Positions 8,929-18,996 of a stretch of 64,000 nt of DNA are shown here, piece after piece. How positions within the stretch are numbered: position 1 is the first letter of the stretch; every line of letters begins with the position of its first letter. The notes below the pieces were generated by a model. It was given only the letters and a program-made list of their open reading frames with translations, ran no database searches and was not told where the DNA came from. Origin of the DNA: Kluyvera cryocrescens NBRC 102467 (lineage in GTDB: Bacteria; Pseudomonadota; Gammaproteobacteria; Enterobacterales; Enterobacteriaceae). The stretch is taken from the NCBI RefSeq assembly GCF_001571285.1, contig NZ_BCTM01000018.1:1-64000 (forward strand). Direction: 5' to 3'. The position numbers and the translations under genes are program-made.

Positions 8929-9927
8929 ATGAAAATTAAAGCAACAATGGAACGAATCCCTGGTGGGATGATGCTTATCCCGTTACTGTTAGGGGCAGTG
9001 CTAAATACATTCGCACCAACTACCGGTGAATATTTCGGTTCATTCACGAAAGGGATGATTGGCGGAACGGTACCTATTCTGGCAGTCTGGTTCTTCTGTA
9101 TTGGGGCATCCATTGATTTACGCGCCACCGGCACGGTATTACGCAAATCCGGTACGCTGGTACTGACTAAAATTGCCGTCGCCTGGGTCGTGGCAATGAT
9201 TGCCGCCACCTTTATTCCTGACACCGGAATTCAGACCGGATTCTTCGCTGGCCTGTCGGTTCTGGCGATTGTGTCAGCGATGGACATGACCAACGGTGGT
9301 CTGTACGCCAGCCTGATGAATCAGTACGGCACCAAAGAAGAATCTGGCGCATTCGTGCTGATGTCTCTGGAATCCGGCCCACTGATGACCATGGTGATCC
9401 TCGGTTCCGCAGGCCTTGCCTCCTTTGAACCGCACCACTTTATCGGCGCCGTGCTGCCATTCCTGATTGGTTTTGCGCTGGGTAACCTTGACCACGATCT
9501 GCGTGCTTTCTTCAGCAAAGCAACGCCGGTACTGATTCCGTTCTTCGGCTTCGCGCTGGGTAACACCATCAACCTGAACGTCATCCTCGACACCGGTCTG
9601 CTGGGTATCGTGCTGGGTATTGCGGTTATCGTCATCACCGGTATTCCGCTGATTATTGCCGACCGCGTGATTGGCGGTGGTAACGGTACTGCTGGCGTGG
9701 CGGCTTCCTCCGCTGCCGGTGCCGCGGTTGCCAACCCGGTCATCATCGCGCAGATTAACCCGTCGTTTGCGCCGGTTGCCGCCTCCGCTACCGCGCTGGT
9801 TGCCGCAAGCGTCATCGTGACGGCGATTCTGGTACCGATTATTACCGCGCTGTATGCCAAACGTTACGGGGCACCAAAGCCCGCTGAAACCGAAGCGCAG
9901 GCCGTATCGCAAGGCGCTCACCACTAA
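8929..9927 (+). CDS. kdgT: 2-keto-3-deoxygluconate permease KdgT
   Basis: The product is 332 residues of hydrophobic segments with the KdgT family pattern: an N-terminal [19 protein letters not shown], the middle [15 protein letters not shown] and the late [20 protein letters not shown] loop. It carries 2-keto-3-deoxygluconate, an intermediate of pectin and hexuronate breakdown, across the inner membrane by proton symport. The start follows GCGAGGACGG. In E. coli K-12 the gene lies elsewhere (near 88 min); here it sits between proP and yjdM, where K-12 has crfC and yjcZ. The KdgR-like box upstream supports pectin-linked control. It may work with the TogB-like gene at 39995. Confidence 0.95.
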   Translation: MKIKATMERIPGGMMLIPLLLGAVLNTFAPTTGEYFGSFTKGMIGGTVPILAVWFFCIGASIDLRATGTVLRKSGTLVLTKIAVAWVVAMIAATFIPDTGIQTGFFAGLSVLAIVSAMDMTNGGLYASLMNQYGTKEESGAFVLMSLESGPLMTMVILGSAGLASFEPHHFIGAVLPFLIGFALGNLDHDLRAFFSKATPVLIPFFGFALGNTINLNVILDTGLLGIVLGIAVIVITGIPLIIADRVIGGGNGTAGVAASSAAGAAVANPVIIAQINPSFAPVAASATALVAASVIVTAILVPIITALYAKRYGAPKPAETEAQAVSQGAHH

Positions 9928-9934
9928 TCTTCCG

Positions 9935-9968
9935 CCCCCCTCGTCCGAGGGGGGTTTACGTTTTCCCC
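9935..9968 (+). terminator. Terminator after kdgT
   Basis: The stem CCCCCCTC/GAGGGGGG with loop GTCC is followed by TTTACGTTTT. It is GC-rich and close to the stop codon. Confidence 0.8.
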
Positions 9969-10101
9969 TTCGCTTTCTTCCGCCCATCTCCGGGATAACA
10001 CCGACAAATGCAGGGTTTTGTTGTATCATTAAGGCCATTTTCGGCGATTTGCCGTTTTACAGGCCCTTGCCTTTCGCACTGCACTTTTGAGGATATCTCC
10101 C

Positions 10102-10437
10102 ATGTCATTACCCCATTGCCCACAATGCAATTCCGAATACACCTATGAAGACAACGGCATGTTCATCTGCCCGGAATGCGCGCACGAGTGGAACGATGCT
10201 GAACCGGCGCACGACAGCGATGAGCTAATCGTCAAAGATGCTAACGGTAACCTGCTGGCCGACGGCGACAGCGTCACCGTGGTAAAAGATCTGAAGGTGA
10301 AAGGTAGCTCTTCCATGCTGAAGATCGGCACCAAAGTGAAGAACATCCGCCTGGTCGAAGGCGATCACAACATCGATTGCAAAATCGACGGTTTCGGCCA
10401 GATGAAGCTGAAATCTGAGTTCGTGAAAAAGAACTGA
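10102..10437 (+). CDS. yjdM: Zinc-ribbon protein YjdM (historical PhnA)
   Basis: The product is 111 residues and almost identical to E. coli YjdM. An N-terminal zinc ribbon carries CPQC and CPEC pairs. A small beta domain follows, ending in the conserved [20 protein letters not shown] stretch. Despite the old name it is not needed for C-P lyase; its role is unknown. The start at 10102 was chosen over an upstream TTG at 10087 because it matches E. coli and follows GAGGATATC. The gene precedes yjdN as in E. coli. Confidence 0.95.
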   Translation: MSLPHCPQCNSEYTYEDNGMFICPECAHEWNDAEPAHDSDELIVKDANGNLLADGDSVTVVKDLKVKGSSSMLKIGTKVKNIRLVEGDHNIDCKIDGFGQMKLKSEFVKKN

Positions 10438-10450
10438 TTTAAGCCTCATT

Positions 10451-10482
10451 ATTGCCGGATAGCGCGACGTTTATCCGGCAAT
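10451..10482. repeat. REP-like palindromic element
   Basis: ATTGCCGGAT and ATCCGGCAAT form an inverted pair around AGCGCGACGTTT, the usual shape of an enterobacterial REP/PU unit. It sits between yjdM and yjdN. Confidence 0.75.
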
Positions 10483-10559
10483 CTACCTCCCGCCACGCTT
10501 CGCTCCCTGAACCAACACGCACTACACTTACTGGGCTATCCTTACCTGAGGTAACGATC

Positions 10560-11006
10560 ATGCCTTTAAGTCCCTATCTCGCTTTTTCCGGCAACTGCGC
10601 CGACGCTATCGCCTATTACCAACAGGCGCTAGGCGCGGAACTGCGCTACAAAATCAGCTTTGGCGAAATGCCGCCCTCCGCCATGGATGATGAAGGAGGC
10701 TGCCCGTCCGGCCTCAAGTTCCCCGACAGCGCTATCGCCCACGCCAACGTGCACATCGCAGGCAGCGATATCATGATGAGCGATTCCGTCGCCTCGGATG
10801 GCCTGCACTACGCCGGTTTTACCCTGGTGCTCGACACCCAGGATGTGAAGGAGGGGAAACGCTGGTTCGACAATCTCGCCGCCAACGGCAAGGTTGAGAT
10901 GCGCTGGCAGGAGACCTTCTGGGCGCACGGATTCGGTCGCGTCATCGACCGATATGGCGTGCCGTGGATGATTAACGTTGTCAAACAGCAGGAGCCAACG
11001 CTCTAA
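10560..11006 (+). CDS. yjdN: VOC/glyoxalase-fold protein YjdN (historical PhnB)
   Basis: The product is 148 residues, closely matching E. coli YjdN (147). It has the 3-demethylubiquinone-9 3-methyltransferase-like VOC fold with two beta-alpha-beta-beta-beta halves: MPLSPYLAFSGNCADAIAYY, then the HANVHIAGSDIMMSD strand and the WQETFWAHGFGRVIDRYGVP end. The biochemical role is unknown, and it is not part of the C-P lyase complex. The start at 10560 follows CTGAGGTAACG; an open frame back to 10452 crosses the REP unit and is not coding. A strong hairpin follows the stop. Confidence 0.95.
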   Translation: MPLSPYLAFSGNCADAIAYYQQALGAELRYKISFGEMPPSAMDDEGGCPSGLKFPDSAIAHANVHIAGSDIMMSDSVASDGLHYAGFTLVLDTQDVKEGKRWFDNLAANGKVEMRWQETFWAHGFGRVIDRYGVPWMINVVKQQEPTL

Positions 11007-11009
11007 CCC

Positions 11010-11032
11010 GACGGGAGGCAACGCCTCCCGTC
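11010..11032 (+). terminator. Hairpin after yjdN
   Basis: A perfect 10-bp stem (GACGGGAGGC/GCCTCCCGTC) with a 3-nt loop follows yjdN by four bases. The T tract is absent, so termination may be partial or Rho-assisted. Confidence 0.6.
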
Positions 11033-11071
11033 CTGTCATCAAATACCCACCAAGAATTCATCCTCAAGCAA

Positions 11072-11110
11072 CTTTTTCTTAACCAAAACGTCACATTAAT
11101 TCGCCACGAT
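11072..11110 (+). promoter_or_regulatory. Pho-box-like phn promoter
   Basis: CTTAACC and CGTCACA, spaced as the two 7-bp half-repeats of a PhoB box, lie at 11078-11095, with a CACGAT -10-like hexamer at 11105-11110. Layout and wording match the E. coli phnC promoter, which PhoB activates under phosphate starvation. Confidence 0.7.
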
Positions 11111-11138
11111 GGGGCCACTTTTTAGAAGGGGTTCCAGC

Positions 11139-11927
11139 ATGCAAACGATTATTCGCGTTGAAAAGCTCAACAAGACGTTCAATCAGCATCAGGTGCTTCA
11201 CGCCATTGACCTGAACGTGCACGCCGGTGAGATGGTCGCTCTGCTTGGGCCATCCGGTTCTGGCAAATCCACCCTCTTACGTCACTTAAGCGGCCTGATT
11301 GTCGGCGATAAAACGCCAGACTGTCGCGTCGAACTACTCGGTAAAACCGTCCAGCAGGCGGGCCGCCTGGCGCGCGATATCCGTAACAGTCGTGCCCACA
11401 CCGGCTACATCTTCCAGCAGTTCAATCTGGTGAATCGCCTGAGCGTGATGGAGAACGTGCTGATTGGCGCGCTCGGCAGCACCCCGTTCTGGCGCACCTG
11501 CTTTAGCTGGTTTACCCGCGAACAAAAACAGCGCGCATTACAGGCTCTGACCCGCGTCGGTATGGCGCATATGGCCCACCAGCGCGTCTCTACCCTTTCC
11601 GGCGGCCAGCAGCAGCGCGTGGCGATTGCTCGGGCGCTGATGCAGCAGGCCAAAGTCATCCTCGCCGATGAACCTATCGCCTCGCTGGATCCTGAATCCG
11701 CGCGCATCGTGATGGATACCCTGCGCGACATCAACCAGACCGATGGCATCACCGTGGTGGTGACGCTGCACCAGGTCGACTATGCGCTGCGCTACTGCGA
11801 ACGCATCGTCGCGCTGCGTCAGGGACACGTGTTCTACGACGGCAGCAGCCAACAGTTTGATAACGAACGTTTTGACCATCTCTACCGCAGCATTAATCGC
11901 GTCGAAGAGAACGCGCAGGCTGCCTGA
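11139..11927 (+). CDS. phnC: Phosphonate ABC transporter ATPase PhnC
   Basis: The product is 262 residues, the E. coli length. Walker [11 protein letters not shown]-loop YIFQQFNLV, signature LSGGQQQR and Walker [14 protein letters not shown] are intact, with switch His in VTLHQ. It energises phosphonate import with PhnD and PhnE. The start at 11139 was chosen over an earlier ATG at 11109 because it matches E. coli [10 protein letters not shown] and follows AGAAGGGG. First gene of the phn operon. Confidence 0.98.
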   Translation: MQTIIRVEKLNKTFNQHQVLHAIDLNVHAGEMVALLGPSGSGKSTLLRHLSGLIVGDKTPDCRVELLGKTVQQAGRLARDIRNSRAHTGYIFQQFNLVNRLSVMENVLIGALGSTPFWRTCFSWFTREQKQRALQALTRVGMAHMAHQRVSTLSGGQQQRVAIARALMQQAKVILADEPIASLDPESARIVMDTLRDINQTDGITVVVTLHQVDYALRYCERIVALRQGHVFYDGSSQQFDNERFDHLYRSINRVEENAQAA

Positions 11928-11950
11928 CATCCCCACAATGAGGAATGGAA

Positions 11951-12967
11951 ATGAGCTATAAGACGGTTGCCGCGCTGGCCTTTACCAGCATGTTCAGTCT
12001 CAGCACCCTGCTCACCCCGGCGCACGCCGAAGAGCAGGAAAAAGCGCTGAACTTCGGCATTATTTCGACGGAATCACAGCAGAACTTAAAGCCACAATGG
12101 GAGCCGTTCCTGAAGGACATGGAAAAGTCGCTGGGCGTTAAGGTTAACGCCTTCTTCGCGCCGGACTACGCCGGCATCATCCAGGGCATGCGCTTTAATA
12201 AAGTGGACATCGCCTGGTACGGTAACCTCTCCGCCATGGAAGCGGTGGATCGCGCCAATGGCCAGGTGTTTGCCCAAACCGTCGCCGCCGATGGCTCCCC
12301 AGGCTACTGGAGCGTGCTGATCGTCAACAAAGACAGCCCAATCAATAACCTCAATGATCTGCTGGCCAAGCGCAAAGAGCTGACCTTCGGCAACGGTGAC
12401 CCGAACTCCACCTCCGGCTTCCTCGTCCCGGGCTACTACGTCTTCGCCAAAAATAACGCCTCCGCCAGCGACTTCAAACGCACGGTTAACGCCAGCCATG
12501 AAACCAACGCGCTGGCCGTCGCCAACAAACAGGTCGATGTCGCCACCAACAACACCGAAAACCTCGACAAGCTGAAAACCTCTGCGCCGGACAAGCTCAA
12601 AGAGCTGAAGGTTATCTGGAAATCACCGCTGATCCCTGGCGACCCGATTGTATGGCGTAAAAACCTTTCTGAAACCACCAAGGACAAGGTCTACAGCTTC
12701 TTTATGAATTACGGCAAGACGCCGGAAGAAAAAGCCGTACTGGAACGTCTGGGCTGGGCGCCGTTCCGCGCCTCAAGCGACCTACAGCTACTGCCGATTC
12801 GCCAGCTGACGCTGTTTAAAGAGATGCAAACCGTGAAGGGCAACGGCACGTTGAATGCCGATGAGAAAGCAACGAAGACTGCCGATATTCAGGCGCGTCT
12901 GAACGATCTTGATCGTACCACCGCAGCGATTGGCGCGATGACCTCGGTCACCAAAGCGGTGCAGTAG
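11951..12967 (+). CDS. phnD: Phosphonate-binding periplasmic protein PhnD
   Basis: The product is 338 residues with a signal peptide ending near PAHAEE. It is the high-affinity binder of 2-aminoethylphosphonate and related compounds. The family stretches [17 protein letters not shown] and [15 protein letters not shown], which contribute ligand contacts, are conserved. A start at 11945 is possible, but 11951 has a better spaced AGGA and gives the E. coli length. It lies 23 bases after phnC. Confidence 0.97.
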   Translation: MSYKTVAALAFTSMFSLSTLLTPAHAEEQEKALNFGIISTESQQNLKPQWEPFLKDMEKSLGVKVNAFFAPDYAGIIQGMRFNKVDIAWYGNLSAMEAVDRANGQVFAQTVAADGSPGYWSVLIVNKDSPINNLNDLLAKRKELTFGNGDPNSTSGFLVPGYYVFAKNNASASDFKRTVNASHETNALAVANKQVDVATNNTENLDKLKTSAPDKLKELKVIWKSPLIPGDPIVWRKNLSETTKDKVYSFFMNYGKTPEEKAVLERLGWAPFRASSDLQLLPIRQLTLFKEMQTVKGNGTLNADEKATKTADIQARLNDLDRTTAAIGAMTSVTKAVQ

Positions 12968-12975
12968 CCCTTTTC

Positions 12976-13000
12976 CCCCTCTTCCCGTCGGGGAGAGGGG
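12976..13000 (+). repeat. GC-rich hairpin between phnD and phnE
   Basis: CCCCTCTTCCC pairs with GGGGAGAGGGG (one G-U) around a GTC loop, with no T tract. A similar stem occurs at 34644-34667. Such intercistronic stems often protect the upstream mRNA, which would favour abundant PhnD over the permease. Confidence 0.6.
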
Positions 13001-13023
13001 ACTCAGGAAACACGGAGCCACCC

Positions 13024-13806
13024 ATGCAACACACCATCACCGTTCCCCCACCGAAGCGCAGCTGGTTCTCGCTGATGAGCTGGGCCATTTTGCTGGCGGT
13101 GCTCGCCATTTCCTGGAAAGGCGCGGAAATGAACCCGGTGGCGCTGTTCACCGACGCGGGCAATATGGCGACCTTTGCCGCCGACTTCTTCCCTCCAGAC
13201 TTTAGCCTGTGGCAGGACTACCTCAAAGAGATGGCCGTAACCCTGCAAATCGCCGTCTGGGGCACTGCGCTTGCGGTGGTCCTCTCCATCCCCTTTGGCC
13301 TGATGAGCGCCGAAAACCTGGTGCCATGGTGGATTTACCAACCGATGCGCCGCCTGATGGACGCCTGCCGCGCCATCAACGAAATGGTTTTCGCCATGCT
13401 GTTCGTCGTCGCCGTGGGCTTAGGCCCATTCGCCGGGGTCATGGCGCTGTTTATTCACACCACCGGGGTGCTTTCCAAGCTGCTGTCGGAAGCGGTGGAA
13501 GCGATTGAACCCGGCCCGGTAGAAGGCATCCGCGCTACCGGCGCCAACAAAATTGAAGAGATTATCTACGGCGTTCTGCCGCAGGTCATGCCGCTTCTCA
13601 TCTCTTATTCGCTGTACCGTTTTGAATCCAACGTTCGTTCCGCCACCGTCGTCGGCATGGTTGGTGCAGGCGGCATCGGCGTGACCTTATGGGAAGCGAT
13701 TCGCGGCTTCCAGTTCCAGCAAACCTGCGCATTGATGGTGCTCATTATCGTCACCGTCAGCCTGCTGGATTTCCTGTCTCAGCGTTTGCGTAAGCACTTT
13801 ATCTGA
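13024..13806 (+). CDS. phnE: Phosphonate ABC transporter permease PhnE (intact)
   Basis: The product is 260 residues with about six membrane segments and the EAA loop [25 protein letters not shown]. It forms the channel for PhnCDE. E. coli K-12 strains carry an 8-bp insertion that makes phnE cryptic; here the reading frame is unbroken and the length matches the functional E. coli B form. Uptake should therefore be active. Confidence 0.97.
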   Translation: MQHTITVPPPKRSWFSLMSWAILLAVLAISWKGAEMNPVALFTDAGNMATFAADFFPPDFSLWQDYLKEMAVTLQIAVWGTALAVVLSIPFGLMSAENLVPWWIYQPMRRLMDACRAINEMVFAMLFVVAVGLGPFAGVMALFIHTTGVLSKLLSEAVEAIEPGPVEGIRATGANKIEEIIYGVLPQVMPLLISYSLYRFESNVRSATVVGMVGAGGIGVTLWEAIRGFQFQQTCALMVLIIVTVSLLDFLSQRLRKHFI

Positions 13807-13826
13807 TTAGCGAGGTCTTGATGGCT

Positions 13827-14552
13827 ATGCACCTGTCTACACATCCGACCAGTTATCCCACGCGTTATCAAGAGATTGCCGCGCGTCTGGAGCAAGAGCT
13901 GCGGCAGAACTATCGCTGCGGTGATTACCTGCCCGCCGAGCATCAACTGGCGGCACGCTTTGAAGTCAATCGCCACACCCTGCGTCGCGCCATCGATCAA
14001 CTGGTCGAAAAAGGCTGGGTACAGCGCCGCCAGGGAATTGGCGTGCTGGTGCTAATGCGCCCGTTCGACTATCCGCTGAACGCCCAGGCGCGCTTTAGCC
14101 AGAATCTGCTCGATCAGGGCAGCCATCCCACCAGCGAAAAGCTGCTGTCGGTGCTGCGTCCAGCCTCCGGGCATATTGCCGACGCGCTGGGGATTAACGA
14201 AGGCGACAACGTGATTCACCTGCGCACGCTGCGCCGGGTCAACGGCGTGGCGCTGTGTTTGATCGATCACTACTTTGCCGACCTCAGCCTGTGGCCGACG
14301 CTACAGCGCTTTAGCAGCGGGTCGCTGCACGATTTCCTGCGCGAACAGTCCGGCATTGCGCTTAAGCGTAGCCAGACTCGCATCAGCGCCCGCCGGGCGC
14401 AGGCCAAAGAGAGTCAGCGGCTGGAAATTCCCAATATGGCGCCCCTGCTGTGCGTCCGCACCCTGAACCACCGTGAAGGCGATGACCAGGTGATGGAGTA
14501 CTCCGTCAGCCTGACCCGCGCCGACATGATTGAATTTATTATGGAGCACTAA
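13827..14552 (+). CDS. phnF: GntR/HutC-type regulator PhnF
   Basis: The product is 241 residues. A winged helix at about 10-75 (AARFEVNRHTLRRAIDQLVEKGWV) precedes a UTRA ligand-binding domain. It is presumed to repress or tune phosphonate genes; the E. coli ligand is not established. Starts at 13821 and 13827 are both possible, and 13827 gives the E. coli length. Its stop overlaps the phnG start by one base. Confidence 0.95.
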   Translation: MHLSTHPTSYPTRYQEIAARLEQELRQNYRCGDYLPAEHQLAARFEVNRHTLRRAIDQLVEKGWVQRRQGIGVLVLMRPFDYPLNAQARFSQNLLDQGSHPTSEKLLSVLRPASGHIADALGINEGDNVIHLRTLRRVNGVALCLIDHYFADLSLWPTLQRFSSGSLHDFLREQSGIALKRSQTRISARRAQAKESQRLEIPNMAPLLCVRTLNHREGDDQVMEYSVSLTRADMIEFIMEH

Positions 14553-15004
14553 TGGACGCTAATCACGCGACCCGTCAGCACTGGATGTCGGTGCTGGCCC
14601 ACTGCGACCCGGCCAGCCTCGAAGCCAAAATGGTCGCCCTGAATATCACTGCGCAATACGAGGTGATCCGCGCGGCGGAAACCGGACTGGTTCAGCTCCA
14701 GGGGCGCATGGGCGCGACCGGTGAACGCTTTTTTGCCGGAGACGCCACCTTGACCCGCGCCGCCGTGCGCTTGAGTAACGGCACGCTGGGCTACAGCTGG
14801 ATACTGGGACGCGATAAACCGCACGCCGAACGCTGCGCGCTGCTGGACGCCCTGCTCCAGCAGCCCTCGCATTATCAAACCCTAATAGAAACCCTCATTA
14901 CCCCGCTGGAAGCCGACCGTACGGCGCGCATTGCCGCACGTCAGGCCGAGATCAATGCCAGCCGGGTCGACTTCTTTACGCTGGTTCGCGGAGACAACGC
15001 ATGA
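14552..15004 (+). CDS. phnG: C-P lyase core subunit PhnG
   Basis: The product is 150 residues, the E. coli length. PhnG, H, I and J form the C-P lyase core complex; PhnG with PhnH and PhnL assists PhnI in displacing adenine from ATP by methylphosphonate. The start overlaps phnF (TAATG) and the end overlaps phnH by four bases (ATGA). Confidence 0.97.
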   Translation: MDANHATRQHWMSVLAHCDPASLEAKMVALNITAQYEVIRAAETGLVQLQGRMGATGERFFAGDATLTRAAVRLSNGTLGYSWILGRDKPHAERCALLDALLQQPSHYQTLIETLITPLEADRTARIAARQAEINASRVDFFTLVRGDNA

Positions 15005-15585
15005 CCCTGGAAACCGCTTTTTCCCTCCCCGTGCAGGATGCCCAACACAGTTTTCGTCGCCTGTTAAAAGCGATGAGCGAGCCGGGCGTGATTGTTGCGC
15101 TGCATCAGCTCAAGCACGGCTGGCAGCCGCTGAATATCGCCACCACCAGCATTCTGCTAACGCTGGCCGACAACGATACGCCGGTCTGGCTGGCGGGCGC
15201 GCTGCATAACGATATCGTCAGCCAAAGCCTGCGTTTTCACACTAATGCGCCGCTGGTTGAGCAGCCGCAGCAGGCGACTTTTGCGGTGTCGAACGACACC
15301 ATCAGCCGCGAACAGCTGGATGCGCTGTGTACCGGCAGCGCCATCGCGCCGGAAACCAGCGCCACGCTGATTGTGCAGGTTGCCAGCCTGAGCGGCGGCC
15401 GCATGCAGCGCCTGACCGGCGCGGGCATTCAGGATGAGCGCATGATCGCCCCGCAGCTGCCGGAGTGCATTCTGCATGAACTGACCGAACGCCCGCACCC
15501 GTTCCCGCTCGGCGTAGATCTGATCCTCACCTGCGGCGAGCGCCTGCTGGCCATCCCGCGGACTACCCACGTGGAGGTTTGCTGA
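15001..15585 (+). CDS. phnH: C-P lyase core subunit PhnH
   Basis: The product is 194 residues and matches E. coli PhnH (194). It has a PLP-transferase-like fold without the cofactor lysine and is a dimer in the core complex. It overlaps phnG by four bases and phnI by one (TGATG), consistent with coupled translation and fixed stoichiometry. Confidence 0.97.
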   Translation: MTLETAFSLPVQDAQHSFRRLLKAMSEPGVIVALHQLKHGWQPLNIATTSILLTLADNDTPVWLAGALHNDIVSQSLRFHTNAPLVEQPQQATFAVSNDTISREQLDALCTGSAIAPETSATLIVQVASLSGGRMQRLTGAGIQDERMIAPQLPECILHELTERPHPFPLGVDLILTCGERLLAIPRTTHVEVC

Positions 15586-16649
15586 TGTACGTAGCCGTTA
15601 AAGGGGGCGAAAAGGCGATTGAAGCCGCCCACCAGCTCCAGGAAAGCCGACGTCGGGGCGACACCTCGCTACCCGAGCTGAGCGTCGCCCAGATAGAACA
15701 ACAGCTGAATCTGGCCGTTGACCGGGTGATGACCGAAGGCGGCATTGCCGATCGTGAACTGGCGGCGCTGGCGCTAAAGCAGGCCAGCGGCGATAACGTC
15801 GAAGCCATTTTTCTGCTGCGTGCCTACCGCACGACGCTGGCGAAGCTGGCGGTCAGCGAGCCGATTGATACCCGCAACATGCGCCTTGAGCGCCGTATTT
15901 CCGCCGTCTACAAAGATGTGCCCGGTGGACAGCTTCTCGGCCCCACCTACGACTACACCCACCGCCTGCTGGATTTTACCTTGCTGGCCAACGGCGAAGC
16001 CCCGGCGCTGAAAACCGAGGGCGGTGAGCCGTCATCAGCGCCGCATGTATTCAGCCTGCTTGCGAGTCAGGGTCTGGCGAAAGCGGAGCAGGATAACGGC
16101 GCAACGCCGGACGACATCACCCGCACGCCACCGGTTTACCCCTGCTCGCGTTCCTCCCGCCTACAGCAGCTAATGCGCGGCGATGAAGGCTATCTGCTGG
16201 CGCTGGCCTACTCCACCCAGCGCGGCTACGGGCGTAACCACCCGTTCGCGGGCGAAATCCGCAGCGGCTATGTCGAGCTGGAAATTGTGCCCGAAGAGCT
16301 GGGTTTTGCGGTGAACGTCGGCGAAATGCTGATGACAGAGTGTGAAATGGTCAACGGTTTCGTCGACCCGGCGGACGAACCGCCGCACTTTACCCGCGGC
16401 TACGGTCTGGTGTTCGGCATGAGCGAACGCAAAGCGATGGCCATGGCGCTGGTCGACCGCGCCCTGCAGGCCCCGGAGTACGGCGAACACGCCGTCGGCC
16501 CGGCGCAGGATGAAGAGTTCGTTCTCGCCCACGCCGATAACGTCGAAGCCGCAGGCTTCGTCTCACACCTCAAACTCCCTCATTACGTCGATTTCCAGGC
16601 CGAGCTGGAACTGTTGAAACGCCTGCAACGGGAGCAGAAAAATGGCTAA
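15585..16649 (+). CDS. phnI: C-P lyase nucleosidase subunit PhnI
   Basis: The product is 354 residues, the E. coli length. It transfers the ribose of ATP to the phosphonate, releasing adenine and giving alpha-D-ribose-1-phosphonate 5-triphosphate. Strongly conserved sections include [16 protein letters not shown], the LGPTYDYTHRLLDF segment and PHYVDFQAELELLKRL at the end. The start at 15585 replaces an upstream TTG; it overlaps the phnH stop. It overlaps phnJ by eight bases. Confidence 0.97.
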   Translation: MYVAVKGGEKAIEAAHQLQESRRRGDTSLPELSVAQIEQQLNLAVDRVMTEGGIADRELAALALKQASGDNVEAIFLLRAYRTTLAKLAVSEPIDTRNMRLERRISAVYKDVPGGQLLGPTYDYTHRLLDFTLLANGEAPALKTEGGEPSSAPHVFSLLASQGLAKAEQDNGATPDDITRTPPVYPCSRSSRLQQLMRGDEGYLLALAYSTQRGYGRNHPFAGEIRSGYVELEIVPEELGFAVNVGEMLMTECEMVNGFVDPADEPPHFTRGYGLVFGMSERKAMAMALVDRALQAPEYGEHAVGPAQDEEFVLAHADNVEAAGFVSHLKLPHYVDFQAELELLKRLQREQKNG

Positions 16650-17487
16650 TCTCAGCGGCTATAACTTTGCCTATCTCGATGAACAGACTAAACGCATGAT
16701 CCGCCGTGCGATCATGAAAGCGGTGGCGATCCCCGGCTATCAGGTGCCGTTCGGCGGCCGCGAAATGCCAATGCCCTACGGCTGGGGCACCGGCGGCATT
16801 CAGCTCACCGCCAGCGTGATCGGCGAAGCGGATGTGCTAAAGGTTATCGATCAAGGGGCGGACGACACCACCAACGCCGTGTCGATCCGCCACTTCTTCC
16901 AGCGGGTGACCGGAGTGCATACCACCGAGCGCACCGAAGATGCCACCCTAATCCAGACCCGCCACCGGATCCCGGAAACGCCGCTGGCCGAGGATCAGAT
17001 CCTGATCTTCCAGGTGCCGATCCCGGAACCGCTGCGTTTTATCGAACCGCGTGAAACGGAAACCCGCACCATGCACGCGCTGGAAGAGTACGGCGTGATG
17101 CAGGTGAAGCTGTACGAAGATATCGCCCGTTTCGGCCACATCGCCACCACCTACGCCTATCCGGTGAAGGTGAACGACCGCTACGTGATGGACCCTTCGC
17201 CGATTCCAAAATTCGATAACCCGAAAATGGACATGATGCCCGCGCTGCAGCTTTTTGGTGCCGGCCGCGAAAAACGTATCTACGCCGTGCCGCCGTATAC
17301 CCGCGTCGAGAGTCTCGATTTCGACGACCATCCGTTCACCGTACAGCGCTGGGACGAACCCTGCGCCATCTGCGGTTCAACGCACAGCTATCTCGACGAA
17401 GTGGTGCTGGACGATAGCGGCAAACGGATGTTTGTCTGCTCCGATACCGACTACTGCCGCCAACAGAGCGAGGCAAAAAAACCATGA
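16642..17487 (+). CDS. phnJ: C-P lyase radical SAM subunit PhnJ
   Basis: The product is 281 residues. Cys241, Cys244 and Cys266 (CAIC and MFVC) are placed to bind the 4Fe-4S cluster, and Cys272 (DYC) and Gly32 (PGYQ) are the radical-relay residues described for E. coli PhnJ. All are present at the same numbering. It breaks the carbon-phosphorus bond of ribose-1-phosphonate 5-phosphate to give the alkane and a cyclic phosphate. It overlaps phnI by eight and phnK by four bases. Confidence 0.98.
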   Translation: MANLSGYNFAYLDEQTKRMIRRAIMKAVAIPGYQVPFGGREMPMPYGWGTGGIQLTASVIGEADVLKVIDQGADDTTNAVSIRHFFQRVTGVHTTERTEDATLIQTRHRIPETPLAEDQILIFQVPIPEPLRFIEPRETETRTMHALEEYGVMQVKLYEDIARFGHIATTYAYPVKVNDRYVMDPSPIPKFDNPKMDMMPALQLFGAGREKRIYAVPPYTRVESLDFDDHPFTVQRWDEPCAICGSTHSYLDEVVLDDSGKRMFVCSDTDYCRQQSEAKKP

Positions 17488-18242
17488 GCCAGCCGCTACT
17501 TTCCGTTGACCGCCTGACCCATCTGTATGCGCCGGGTAAAGGTTTCAGCAACGTTTCATTTGATTTATGGCCGGGCGAAGTGCTGGGCATCGTCGGCGAA
17601 TCCGGTTCTGGAAAAACCACGCTGCTGAAGTCTATTTCTGCACGTTTGACGCCGCAAGAAGGGGTCATCCGCTATCAGGACAGCTCGCTGTACGCCATGA
17701 GTGAGGCCGAGCGCCGTCGCCTGCTGCGCACCGAGTGGGGCGTGGTGCATCAGCATCCGATGGACGGCCTGCGCCGCCAGGTATCGGCGGGCGGCAATAT
17801 CGGCGAACGATTGATGGCCACCGGTGCGCGGCATTACGGCGAGATCCGCGCTACCGCCCAGCGCTGGCTGGAGGAAGTCGAAATACCGGCATCGCGTATC
17901 GATGACCTGCCCACCACCTTTTCCGGCGGCATGCAGCAGCGTTTGCAGATAGCCCGCAATCTGGTGACCCATCCGAAACTGGTGTTTATGGACGAACCCA
18001 CCGGCGGGCTGGACGTATCGGTGCAGGCCCGTCTGCTCGACCTGCTGCGCGGCCTGGTGGTGGAACTGAACCTGGCGGTGGTGATTGTGACCCATGATTT
18101 GGGCGTCGCACGCCTGCTGGCCGACCGCCTGCTGGTGATGAAGCAGGGCCAGGTGGTGGAAAGTGGGTTAACTGACCGGGTGCTCGACGATCCTCACCAT
18201 CCCTATACCCAACTGCTGGTGTCATCGGTGTTGCAAAACTGA
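17484..18242 (+). CDS. phnK: C-P lyase ABC-type ATPase PhnK
   Basis: The product is 252 residues with Walker [10 protein letters not shown], signature FSGGMQQR and Walker [14 protein letters not shown]. It is not a transporter component; it docks on the PhnGHIJ core at PhnJ and is thought to drive its conformational cycle. It overlaps phnJ by four bases. A 67-base gap follows with a decayed REP-like sequence (CCTGATAAGCGAAGCG), the first real spacing break since phnF. Confidence 0.97.
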   Translation: MSQPLLSVDRLTHLYAPGKGFSNVSFDLWPGEVLGIVGESGSGKTTLLKSISARLTPQEGVIRYQDSSLYAMSEAERRRLLRTEWGVVHQHPMDGLRRQVSAGGNIGERLMATGARHYGEIRATAQRWLEEVEIPASRIDDLPTTFSGGMQQRLQIARNLVTHPKLVFMDEPTGGLDVSVQARLLDLLRGLVVELNLAVVIVTHDLGVARLLADRLLVMKQGQVVESGLTDRVLDDPHHPYTQLLVSSVLQN

Positions 18243-18309
18243 CTTGTGTCGGCCTGATAAGCGAAGCGCTGCCAGGTTCCCGGATGCACATACGTTAAAG
18301 AGGCGAAAA

Positions 18310-18996
18310 ATGAACGCGATCCGCGTAGAAAACGTGAGTAAAACTTTTGTGCTCCACCAGCAAAACGGCGTCCATCTGCCGGTACTGAAAAACGCCTCGC
18401 TCGAGGTCAACAACGGTGAATGCGTGGTGCTGCACGGCCATTCCGGCAGCGGGAAATCCACGCTGCTGCGCTCGCTTTACGCCAACTATCTGCCGGACGA
18501 AGGGCATATCCATATTAAACACGGCGACGAGTGGGTAGATCTGGTGAGCGCGCCGGCGCGAAAAGTGGTGGAAATCCGCAAAACCACCGTCGGCTGGGTG
18601 AGCCAGTTTCTGCGCGTGATCCCGCGAATCTCGACGCTGGAAGTGGTGATGCAGCCACTGCTCAATACCGGCGCACCGCGGGAAGTCTGTAGCGCCAAGG
18701 CCGCCCAACTGTTAACACGTCTGAACGTGCCGGAGCGTTTATGGCACCTCGCGCCGTCGACCTTTTCCGGCGGCGAACAGCAGCGCGTCAACATCGCCCG
18801 CGGGTTTATCGTCGATTACCCCATTTTATTGCTCGACGAACCCACCGCCTCGCTGGATGCCAAAAACAGCGCGGCGGTTGTCAGCCTGATTCATGAAGCC
18901 AAAGCCCGCGGTGCGGCCATCGTCGGTATTTTCCACGACGAAGCCGTCCGTCACCAGGTCGCAGACCGCCTCCATCCAATGGGTACACCTGCATGA
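18310..18996 (+). CDS. phnL: C-P lyase ABC-type ATPase PhnL
   Basis: The product is 228 residues (E. coli 226). Walker [10 protein letters not shown], signature FSGGEQQR and Walker [14 protein letters not shown] are intact. It pairs with PhnK on the core complex and is needed for PhnI chemistry in vitro. The start at 18310 follows AAAGAGGCG; an open frame back to 18244 passes through the REP-like spacer and is not coding. It overlaps phnM by four bases. Confidence 0.96.
   Translation: MNAIRVENVSKTFVLHQQNGVHLPVLKNASLEVNNGECVVLHGHSGSGKSTLLRSLYANYLPDEGHIHIKHGDEWVDLVSAPARKVVEIRKTTVGWVSQFLRVIPRISTLEVVMQPLLNTGAPREVCSAKAAQLLTRLNVPERLWHLAPSTFSGGEQQRVNIARGFIVDYPILLLDEPTASLDAKNSAAVVSLIHEAKARGAAIVGIFHDEAVRHQVADRLHPMGTPA

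Noticed and set aside
10452-10559. N-terminal extension of yjdN
   Set aside because: The extension runs through a REP unit and is absent from E. coli; the ATG at 10560 has a good ribosome site.
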